From JBBREP01 sp036501845 (lineage in GTDB: Bacteria > Actinomycetota > Acidimicrobiia > IMCC26256 > PALSA-610): a stretch of 20,899 bases of DNA. Position 1 is the stretch's first letter. Each line of letters begins with the position of its first letter. The stretch is from the NCBI GenBank assembly GCA_036501845.1, contig DASXZO010000132.1, positions 1 to 20,899 on the forward strand, in the 5' to 3' direction. This document shows, in pieces, positions 12,632 to 18,346 of this stretch. Made by a program: the position numbers and the translations under genes. The notes under the pieces were generated by a model that saw only the letters and a list, made by a program, of their open reading frames with translations, did no database searches and was not told the DNA's origin.

Positions 12632-13908
12632 CGGTCGACTTCTCCCATGATCGGGTCGATCGAGGAGACGATCGCCACGGCGTCAGCCACGAGCGCGTCC
12701 TTCACCATCGGACCCATCGCCTGCAGGTTGTAGAACGACGGCCCGCGGATGTGCATGCGCACCGGCCGCGACGTGCCGTCGCTCACCATGTAGCAGCCGA
12801 TCTCACCGCGCGGGCTCTCCAGCGACGCGTAGGTCTCACCCGCAGGCACGCGGAAGCCCTCGGTGAACAGCTTGAAGTGGTGGATCAGCGCTTCCATCGA
12901 CTCGTCGATACGGGCGCGCGGCGGCGGTGTGATCTTGAGGTCCTGCACCCGGTAGTCGCCCTTGGGCATGCGCTTCACACACTGCTTCACGATCCGGATC
13001 GATTCGCGGATCTCCTCGAGCCGGATCTGGTAGCGGTCGAACACATCGCCGTGGTCGGTGTAGATGATGTCGAAGTCGACGTCGTCGTAACGCAGATAGG
13101 GCTGTGCCTTGCGCAGGTCCCAGGCGAAGCCGGTACTGCGCAGGATCGGTCCGGTGATCGAATGCGCGAGGCATTCGTCGGTGGTGATCACGCCCACACC
13201 CACGGTGCGCTCGCGCCACACCGGGTTGGCCGAGAGCAGGTCGTCGTATTCACCCACGCCGCGGAGCACGCCCTCGAGCGTGGTGAGCGTCGCCTCTTGC
13301 CAACCGTCGGGCAGATCGGCGGCGAGACCGCCGACACGGATGAAGTTGTGGTTCATGCGCAGGCCGGTGATCATCTCGAGCAGGCGCAGCACTTCTTCGC
13401 GGTCGCGCCAGCCGTAGAGCATCATCGACACCGCGCCGAGGTCCATACCGTTCGTGGCCTGGAACAACAGGTGCGAGCTGATGCGGTTGAGCTCCACCAG
13501 CATCATGCGCATCCACTGCGCGCGCTCGGGCACCTCGATGTCGAGCAGCTTCTCGGCGGCCATGCAATAGACGAGCTCGTTCGACAGCGGCGACGCGTAG
13601 TCCATACGCGTGACGTTCGTGCACCCCTGCACGTACGTGAGCTCCTCGCCGGTCTTCTCCATGCCGGTGTGGAGGTAACCGATCACGGCCTTGGCCTGGA
13701 GCACAGACTCCGAGTCGAGCTCCATCATGATCCGCAGCACGCCGTGCGTCGACGGGTGCTGCGGACCCATGTTGATCACCATCGTGTCGCCGACTTCGTC
13801 CTCGGGCCACGGTGATCCGGTGAGCACCAGGTCGCGCATGGGGCGCAACTCCTGCGCGCCCTCGTCGGTCTGATGGATCAGGCGTTGAGTTTCCTCGTCG
13901 ATGCTCAT
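12628..13908 (-). CDS. nuoD: NADH-quinone oxidoreductase subunit D (49 kDa-type)
   Basis: Hydrogenase-related subunit that forms the quinone-binding pocket with NuoB. It has 426 residues. The N-terminal signature INMGPQHPSTHGVLR (45-59) contains the quinone-headgroup His region. The central EKTGEELTYVQGCTNVTRMDY and ELNRISSHLLF segments and the C-terminal SIDPIMGEVDR ending are standard. The nickel-binding cysteines of hydrogenases are absent, as expected for NuoD. The open frame reaches 13986, but the ATG at 13908 overlaps the nuoC stop as ATGA and gives the usual N-terminus (MSIDEETQRL). NuoC is encoded separately, unlike the fused NuoCD of Escherichia coli. Confidence 0.97.
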   Translation of the reverse strand: MSIDEETQRLIHQTDEGAQELRPMRDLVLTGSPWPEDEVGDTMVINMGPQHPSTHGVLRIMMELDSESVLQAKAVIGYLHTGMEKTGEELTYVQGCTNVTRMDYASPLSNELVYCMAAEKLLDIEVPERAQWMRMMLVELNRISSHLLFQATNGMDLGAVSMMLYGWRDREEVLRLLEMITGLRMNHNFIRVGGLAADLPDGWQEATLTTLEGVLRGVGEYDDLLSANPVWRERTVGVGVITTDECLAHSITGPILRSTGFAWDLRKAQPYLRYDDVDFDIIYTDHGDVFDRYQIRLEEIRESIRIVKQCVKRMPKGDYRVQDLKITPPPRARIDESMEALIHHFKLFTEGFRVPAGETYASLESPRGEIGCYMVSDGTSRPVRMHIRGPSFYNLQAMGPMVKDALVADAVAIVSSIDPIMGEVDR

Positions 13909-14477
13909 CGCGGAGACGGGTCTCCCTTGAACGTGACCGGCACGCGTGCCGGCGCGTCGTCCTTGCGCAACGGCGAACCGACCCATTCGTCGGGCATGAG
14001 GATGCGGGTGAGGTCGGGATGCCCGTCGAAAGTGATGCCGAGCAAGTCGAACACCTCGCGCTCACCAAAGTTGACGCCCGGGTACACCGGGGTGATCGAC
14101 GGGACGGTCGTGTCGCTCGCCGGTACCTCGCAGATCACCCGGATACGCCGGTTGCGCGCGTGGCTGAGGTAGTTCGCCACGACCTCGAAACGTTCGAGCT
14201 CGACACCTCCCGGCGCGTGCCGCACGTTGTCGGCGAGATGGTCGACCGCGGTGACGTCGAGGCACATGGTGACCTGCTCTTCGTCGCGCAGCATCGTGGC
14301 CACATCGGCGAACACGGCCTTGTCCACGTACACCACCGGCTGGCCGTGACTCTCGTGGAACACCGAACCCTCGAACCGCGCGCAGATCGCCGCGGCCAGC
14401 TCGTCGGTGATCTCCGCGGGCGCGTCGGCGTCGCCTTCAGCGGGCTCGTGATCTTGTTCACGAACTGCGTCGGTCAT
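13905..14477 (-). CDS. nuoC: NADH-quinone oxidoreductase subunit C (30 kDa-type)
   Basis: Peripheral-arm structural subunit of complex I that binds NuoD, 190 residues. The 30 kDa-subunit signature is clear near the C-terminus: YPGVNFGEREVFDLLGI (132-148), then FDGHPDLTRILMPDEW (150-165) and the GSPLRKD end. The N-terminal 20 or so residues are acidic and variable. The ATG at 14477 follows the nuoB stop by 30 bases, with a GAGG Shine-Dalgarno about eight bases upstream. It has no cofactor motif, as expected for this subunit. Its stop overlaps the nuoD start by four bases. Confidence 0.96.
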   Translation of the reverse strand: MTDAVREQDHEPAEGDADAPAEITDELAAAICARFEGSVFHESHGQPVVYVDKAVFADVATMLRDEEQVTMCLDVTAVDHLADNVRHAPGGVELERFEVVANYLSHARNRRIRVICEVPASDTTVPSITPVYPGVNFGEREVFDLLGITFDGHPDLTRILMPDEWVGSPLRKDDAPARVPVTFKGDPSPR

Positions 14478-14507
14478 CGACTGGCCTCGGGCATCGGGAC
14501 GGTTCGA

Positions 14508-15053
14508 TCAGGCTGGGGCTGGTTCGGGCTGGAGCGCCATCGCGGCACCGCCCGTGGGGCTGGCCTCGCGACGGCGCAGGAGCTCACCGGTGCGGATCAT
14601 GTCGTGGAGCGTGAGGATGCCGTGCATCAACGTCTCAGGCCCCGGAGGGCAGCCGGGCACGTACACGTCGACCGGCACGATCTGGTCGACGCCCTGCACG
14701 ATCGCGTAGTTGTTGAACATGCCGCCGCTACTCGCGCACACACCCATCGAGATGACCCACTTGGGCTCGACCATCTGGTCGTATACCTGGCGCAGCACCG
14801 GGGCCATCTTCTGACTCACACGACCGGCGACGATCATCAAGTCGGCCTGGCGGGGGCTCGCACGGAACGTCTCCATGCCGAAGCGAGCGAGGTCGTAGTG
14901 GGCCGCGCCGGTGGCCATCATCTCGAGCGCGCAGCAGGCCAGGCCGAATGTGGCCGGCATCACCGAGTTGCGGCGCGCCCAGCGCACCACGTCCTCGACG
15001 CGGGCGGTCACGAAGTTGTACGGGATCCCCTCGAGGCCGATGTGCGCCGGCAT
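14508..15053 (-). CDS. nuoB: NADH-quinone oxidoreductase subunit B, cluster N2 protein
   Basis: Carries the terminal [4Fe-4S] cluster N2, which reduces quinone at the NuoB-NuoD interface. It has 181 residues. The N2 ligands are the tandem cysteines C40-C41 in TFGLACCALEMM, C106 in ISMGVCASSGG, and C135 in VPGCPPGPE. The segment GGMFNNYAIVQGVDQIVPVDVY lies between the last two, as in all NuoB proteins. The C-terminus is a short Ala/Pro-rich tail from about residue 165. The ATG at 15053 shares one base with the nuoA stop (TGATG), so the two are likely translationally coupled. Confidence 0.97.
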   Translation of the reverse strand: MPAHIGLEGIPYNFVTARVEDVVRWARRNSVMPATFGLACCALEMMATGAAHYDLARFGMETFRASPRQADLMIVAGRVSQKMAPVLRQVYDQMVEPKWVISMGVCASSGGMFNNYAIVQGVDQIVPVDVYVPGCPPGPETLMHGILTLHDMIRTGELLRRREASPTGGAAMALQPEPAPA

Positions 15054-15523
15054 CAGGCCGCCTCGCCCTCGGCCGGCTCCAGCTCCGGCTCACGCTTGGC
15101 CGGGTCGAACATGGCGAACTTCGAGCGCAACACCGGTGTGAGCTCGCGCATCGTGTCGGCAACCTGACGCGGGCCCCACGACAGCGCGCCGACCGACAGC
15201 AGGTAGCCGAACGGGATCAGCAGCGCGGCCACGAACACCGCCATCAGGCCGAGCCCGAAGCCGCCCAGCTCACGGAACACGGTGGCGAACGGGTAGAGGA
15301 ACACGATCTCCACGTCGAGGACGATGAAGCTCATCGCCACCAGGTAGAACTTCACCGGGAAGCGCTCGGCCGGCTCCACCTCGGGCACGATGCCGCACTC
15401 GTAGGGTGCCTCTTTGGCCGCGTTGGGCGAGTACGGCGCCAGCAACAGGCTCGCGACGAACGACCCGATGCAGAACAGGAACACGAGCCCGATCATCACC
15501 AAGATGGGCAAGTAGACGAGCAC
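15053..15523 (-). CDS. nuoA: NADH-quinone oxidoreductase subunit A
   Basis: First gene of the complex I operon: a three-helix membrane subunit of 156 residues at the NuoH/NuoJ junction. Helices lie at about 5-28, 60-84 and 90-111. Family marks are APYECGI (39-45) in the loop near the quinone cavity and FYLVAMSFIVLDVEIVFLYPFA (59-80) with the conserved Asp and Glu. The extended hydrophilic C-terminus (from about 115, Glu/Pro-rich at the end) makes it longer than enterobacterial NuoA but is common in actinobacteria. The start is GTG at 15523, supported by a GAGGTG seven bases upstream. Confidence 0.96.
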   Translation of the reverse strand: MLVYLPILVMIGLVFLFCIGSFVASLLLAPYSPNAAKEAPYECGIVPEVEPAERFPVKFYLVAMSFIVLDVEIVFLYPFATVFRELGGFGLGLMAVFVAALLIPFGYLLSVGALSWGPRQVADTMRELTPVLRSKFAMFDPAKREPELEPAEGEAA

Positions 15524-15530
15524 GTCAAAG

Positions 15531-15536
15531 CACCTC
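15531..15536 (-). promoter_or_regulatory. Ribosome binding site of nuoA
   Basis: On the minus strand this reads GAGGTG, seven bases before the GTG at 15523. It matches the anti-Shine-Dalgarno well and decides the nuoA start, which otherwise has no ATG nearby. Confidence 0.7.
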
Positions 15537-15562
15537 GGGATCGGGTCGAGTTCGCATTTTGC

Positions 15563-15593
15563 AAACTACTTCGCGCCGCGCGCGCGTACCCAA
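15563..15593 (-). promoter_or_regulatory. Weak candidate promoter for the nuo operon
   Basis: The minus strand has TTGGGT (15593-15588) and TAGTTT (15568-15563), separated by 19 bases. The second fits the actinobacterial TAnnnT -10 pattern; the spacer is longer than ideal. Transcription would start near 15555 and give a leader of about 30 bases before nuoA. It lies downstream of the intrinsic terminator, so it would let nuo be expressed independently of the structured RNA. This is by-eye matching only. Confidence 0.3.
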
Positions 15594-15670
15594 CTTCTCG
15601 ACCGTTGCTGCTCGGCTCGTGCACCCACCCGCGATGGCGGACTGCGGGCGGAAGCGGAATGTGGGAGAGA

Positions 15671-15858
15671 ACGAAAAAGGACCGGCCCGGGGGCCGGTCC
15701 TTGTCGATGTTTGGGTTCCGGCCCCGGATACGGGGGCGTGTTGGGGCGGGCTGGGAGGCTACGTGTGGGGCCGACATCCCGTGCGATGTCGGATCCACAA
15801 CGCCCTCGCAGACGTGGCCGGAACCCTGGTCGGTCCCCCACCCGTGGGCGGGGACGCT
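15671..15858 (-). ncRNA. Candidate structured non-coding RNA upstream of nuoA, family unknown
   Basis: On the minus strand this block holds several strong paired elements in order. A 5' hairpin pairs 15855-15850 with 15838-15833. An 11-bp perfect long-range helix pairs 15826-15816 (GGGTTCCGGCC) with 15723-15713. Inside that lies a two-part hairpin, 15799-15795 with 15768-15764, then a 2x2 internal loop, then 15792-15785 with 15778-15771 and a six-base loop. A 12-bp terminator with a U-run comes last. The closing helix, open middle and terminal hairpin resemble the general layout of 6S RNA, but I recognise no 6S, SRP, tmRNA or RNase P sequence signature. The 5' end is uncertain; TAGTAC at 15866-15861 is a poor -10. 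It could instead be a leader or attenuator of nuo. Confidence 0.45.
15674..15702 (-). terminator. Intrinsic terminator upstream of nuoA
   Basis: Perfect 12-bp inverted repeat, 15677-15688 with 15691-15702 (AAGGACCGGCCC and its complement), with two bases between the arms; sterically this means a four-base loop closed by 11 pairs. Read on the minus strand, the stem runs into TTTTTCGTTC, a U-run typical of Rho-independent termination. On the plus strand the downstream sequence is not T-rich, so the direction is minus. No protein gene on the minus strand lies upstream of it for more than 1.6 kb, so it must end a non-coding transcript or act as an attenuator. Confidence 0.75.
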
Positions 15859-15959
15859 GGTACTAACGGCACGAACCGCGCGAACCTTGACGAATTTTCT
15901 CACGCAACGTGGCCATCTCGCCACAGCTCTGCCTGTCGACGGGGCGCGAGCGGCACTCC

Positions 15960-15965
15960 TACAGT
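15960..15965 (+). promoter_or_regulatory. Candidate -10 element of the acyl-CoA synthetase gene, possibly leaderless
   Basis: TACAGT fits the TAnnnT -10 pattern and ends nine bases before the GTG at 15975. No good Shine-Dalgarno precedes that GTG. Together these suggest a leaderless transcript, which is common in actinobacteria. No clear -35 was found. Confidence 0.35.
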
Positions 15966-15974
15966 GACGGGCCC

Positions 15975-17417
15975 GTGAACCTCGGCGAGATCTTGGTGCG
16001 GGGCGGCGCCGCGCAGCGTCCGGCGCTGGTCGACACCACCGCCAGCACGGTCGCCACCTACGCCGACCTCGATCGGCGCTCGCGCCGCCTCGCCGCCGCG
16101 CTCGCCCACAGCACCGGGCCCGGCGACCGCGTGGGCATCGTGATGGCGAACCGGGCCGAGCTCGTCGTGGCCTACCTCGGCGTGCTGCGAGCCGGGCGCA
16201 TCGCGGTGCTCGTGAACCCCTCGTCGCCCGACGCGGCGATCGACCGTGAGCTCGAAACCGTCGGGGCGGCGATGCGGCTCGACGCGGCCGCGGTGCAGGA
16301 GCTCGAGCACTCGGCCGCGGGCGACGACCACACCACTGCCGACATGCAGGCGCACGACACCGCGGTGCTGCTGTTCACGTCGGGCACCGCCGGCGCGCCC
16401 AAGGCCGCGATGCTCACCCACGGCTCGCTGCTCGCCAACCTCGAGCAGGTCGCGTCGGCACCGCGCCTCGCACTCACGCCCGCCGACGTCGCGCTCGGAG
16501 TGCTGCCGCTGTTCCACGTGTACGGGTTGAACACGGTGCTCGGCTGCGCGCTCCACCGCGGCGCGTCGGTGCTGCTCGTGGAAGCGTTCCATCCCGTCGA
16601 CACCGCGAACGCAGTGCGCGATGCGGGGGTGACGATGCTCGCGGCGGTACCCGCGGTGTACTCGGCGTTCCTCGCCGCCGATGCCGCCGACATCGCAGAC
16701 ACCACGTTCGCCAACGTGCGCCTCGCGGTGTCGGGAGCGGCTGCGCTCGGGAACTCGGTGCCGCGCGACTTCGAGCAGCGCTTCGGCGTGCGCGTGTACG
16801 ACGGCTACGGGCTCACCGAGGCGTCACCGATCGTGTCGACCACAGCGGTGGACGAACCGATCCGAGCCGGCTCGATCGGGCCGCCGCTACCCGGCGTGGA
16901 GGTGCGGCTCGTGGGCGACGACGGCGACGCCGCGCTCGTGGGCGATCCCGGTGAGATATGGGTGCGCGGACCGAACGTGTTCCCTGGCTACTGGAACGAT
17001 CCCGAACAGACCGCCGCGGTGCTCACACCCGACGGCTGGTTGCGCACCGGCGACATCGCCGTGGCCGATGGTGAAGGCTGGCTCACCCTGGTCGACCGGT
17101 CGAAGGACCTCATCATCGTGTCGGGATTCAACGTGTATCCGGCCGAGGTCGAGGACGCGTTGCTCCTCCACGAGAACGTGGCCGAGGCCGCGGTGGTCGG
17201 CGAGCCCGACGCGCGCAGCGGCGAGCGCATCGTTGCCTTCGTGGTGCCGGCCGAGGCGGCCGATCCACCCACGGCAACGCAGCTGATCGCGCACCTACGC
17301 CACCACCTCGCGCGCTACAAGATCCCCGCGCAGTTCGAGATCGTGCCGGAACTGCCGCGCACCGTCACGGGGAAGGTGCTGCGTCGGATACTGCGGGTGC
17401 CGGAAACGCCCCGGTAG
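15975..17417 (+). CDS. Acyl-CoA synthetase / AMP-dependent ligase (FadD-like)
   Basis: ANL-superfamily adenylating enzyme of 480 residues, predicted to activate a carboxylic acid, probably a fatty acid, with ATP and CoA. Core motifs are visible in order. The P-loop LFTSGTAGAPKAAMLTHGS starts near residue 133. YGLTEASP (278-285) is the A5 motif, and GWLRTGDIA with D360 is the A7 ATP-ribose site. The hinge and A8 region is VDRSKDLIIVSGFNVYPAEVEDAL. PRTVTGKVLRRIL contains the adenylation Lys K467. The protein is slightly shorter than typical long-chain FadD proteins (500-560). I prefer the GTG at 15975 to the ATG at 15909, because the added 22 residues do not resemble the family and would cover a -10-like element. 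The substrate cannot be told from sequence; a cyclohexane- or benzoate-type acid is possible. It has no signal peptide, so it acts in the cytoplasm. Its 3' end overlaps the convergent membrane-protein gene. Confidence 0.9.
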   Translation: MNLGEILVRGGAAQRPALVDTTASTVATYADLDRRSRRLAAALAHSTGPGDRVGIVMANRAELVVAYLGVLRAGRIAVLVNPSSPDAAIDRELETVGAAMRLDAAAVQELEHSAAGDDHTTADMQAHDTAVLLFTSGTAGAPKAAMLTHGSLLANLEQVASAPRLALTPADVALGVLPLFHVYGLNTVLGCALHRGASVLLVEAFHPVDTANAVRDAGVTMLAAVPAVYSAFLAADAADIADTTFANVRLAVSGAAALGNSVPRDFEQRFGVRVYDGYGLTEASPIVSTTAVDEPIRAGSIGPPLPGVEVRLVGDDGDAALVGDPGEIWVRGPNVFPGYWNDPEQTAAVLTPDGWLRTGDIAVADGEGWLTLVDRSKDLIIVSGFNVYPAEVEDALLLHENVAEAAVVGEPDARSGERIVAFVVPAEAADPPTATQLIAHLRHHLARYKIPAQFEIVPELPRTVTGKVLRRILRVPETPR

Positions 17418-18180
17418 ATGCGGGCGTAGGAGCAGCGGTGGAAGTGGGCGCCCGTGCTGCCGTCGCAACCGGCGCAGGCGTCGTCACCGCGCGCTGGCGC
17501 GACCGCGGCGTCGCCGCGGTGAAGCCGGCGTAGATCAACGCGATACCGATCGCGAGACCGAGCGCGAAGGCTTCGTCCTTGCCGCCGGCCACACCCTTGA
17601 GCGTGCCGGTGGTACCGAGCACGAGTGTGCCGAGCGCGATGAGCGCGTTGGAACCCGCGAGCCGGCGCGCCATCGCGTTGGCCTCGCCGGCGCGTACGAG
17701 CCTGATTGCCGACCACACCGCGCCCACGAACACGACGGTCGCGCCGACACCGCTGCCCACACCGGCAAGTGCTCGCGGCCACGCGCCGAACACCACTTTC
17801 CCGTCGGGGATGCTCCCGAACGTGATCGCGCTGCGATGCAACGGCGCGCTGCACATCACACCGACCGACAAACCGGTGAAGCACCACACCGCGGTCTCGA
17901 CACGCCGCCCGAACTCGACCGAACCCAGCAGGTAGATCGTGCCGAGCGCGAGCCACGGCACGTCGAGCACCGCGCCGAACAAGTAGAAGGCACGGAACTT
18001 CGGCGCGTCCCAACCGTTCGTGGAGCCGAGCACCAGCATCGCCGACGCAAGCGCGAACAATGCCAACGCGATCGTCCACGCGCGGTTGTGGGGCTTGCGG
18101 CCCTGGCTGTAGCGCACGCCCGTGGCCTGCGCGAACAGCGTGGCAATGCCGGTGGCGAAGAGCGCCAACCCTGTGACCAT
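17365..18180 (-). CDS. Seven-helix membrane protein of unknown function
   Basis: I do not recognise a named family. The 271-residue product has seven predicted transmembrane segments at about 1-19, 34-53, 64-86, 94-113, 134-161, 177-197 and 204-223, then a Pro/Ala/Thr-rich tail from about 225 to the end. The best-marked region is GWDAPKFRAFYLFGAVLDVPWLALG (57-81), which looks conserved in character: charged loop, then a helix with Asp and Pro. No catalytic or metal motif is evident. The ATG at 18180 has a TAGTCT -10-like element ten bases upstream and no Shine-Dalgarno, so it may be leaderless. The 3' end runs 53 bases into the convergent acyl-CoA synthetase gene, and that overlap encodes only the low-complexity tail. 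It is divergent from the Gly-rich secreted protein gene. Confidence 0.8.
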   Translation of the reverse strand: MVTGLALFATGIATLFAQATGVRYSQGRKPHNRAWTIALALFALASAMLVLGSTNGWDAPKFRAFYLFGAVLDVPWLALGTIYLLGSVEFGRRVETAVWCFTGLSVGVMCSAPLHRSAITFGSIPDGKVVFGAWPRALAGVGSGVGATVVFVGAVWSAIRLVRAGEANAMARRLAGSNALIALGTLVLGTTGTLKGVAGGKDEAFALGLAIGIALIYAGFTAATPRSRQRAVTTPAPVATAARAPTSTAAPTPASTGAFPAPAVSDAAPSP

Positions 18181-18190
18181 GGTGCGACCG

Positions 18191-18196
18191 AGACTA
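18191..18196 (-). promoter_or_regulatory. Candidate -10 element of the membrane-protein gene, possibly leaderless
   Basis: On the minus strand TAGTCT fits TAnnnT and ends ten bases before the ATG at 18180, and no Shine-Dalgarno is present. The arrangement matches that seen before the acyl-CoA synthetase gene. No clear -35 was found. Confidence 0.3.
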
Positions 18197-18272
18197 AGTA
18201 CGTGAGGGGTTCGGTGTCGGGTCGGGCCTCATGGAAGCGCCGGGCCACTCGCTTGGCCACGCGCCGGATTGT

Positions 18273-18278
18273 TAGGGT
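18273..18278 (+). promoter_or_regulatory. Weak candidate -10 of the Gly-rich protein gene
   Basis: TAGGGT fits TAnnnT and would give a leader of about 60 bases before the ATG at 18347. A TTGGCC lies 14 bases upstream, too close for a normal -35. This is the only -10-like match I saw on the plus strand of the 166-base divergent spacer 18181-18346. Confidence 0.2.
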
Positions 18279-18346
18279 TTCGCATTCCGACGGCTCCTCG
18301 AGTGCGCGTCGGCGGACGGTGGGCCGGACAACAGGCGGAAAAACGC

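Noticed and set aside
15671..15858. Identification of the paired block as 6S, SRP, tmRNA, RNase P RNA or a tRNA
   Set aside because: No SRP GGAA-type apical motif, no tmRNA tag frame or tRNA-like ends, no RNase P conserved cores and no cloverleaf were found; only the overall layout resembles 6S, so no family name is given.
15887..15907. Rex-like operator, minus strand TTG...CAA with an A/T-rich centre
   Set aside because: Only the outer TTG and CAA match the Rex palindrome; the inner positions are not symmetric, so NADH-responsive control of nuo by Rex is not supported here.
15496..15924. Minus-strand 142-codon open frame across the nuoA upstream region
   Set aside because: It overlaps nuoA in another frame, has no Shine-Dalgarno, and runs through the terminator and paired elements; its composition is not protein-like.
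15909..15974. Upstream ATG start for the acyl-CoA synthetase
   Set aside because: The extra 22 residues do not look like the family N-terminus and the region contains the likely -10 element; the GTG at 15975 starts the typical sequence.
18269..18346. TTG start for the Gly-rich protein
   Set aside because: It would put 26 polar residues before a clear signal peptide; the ATG at 18347 begins directly with the Arg-rich n-region.
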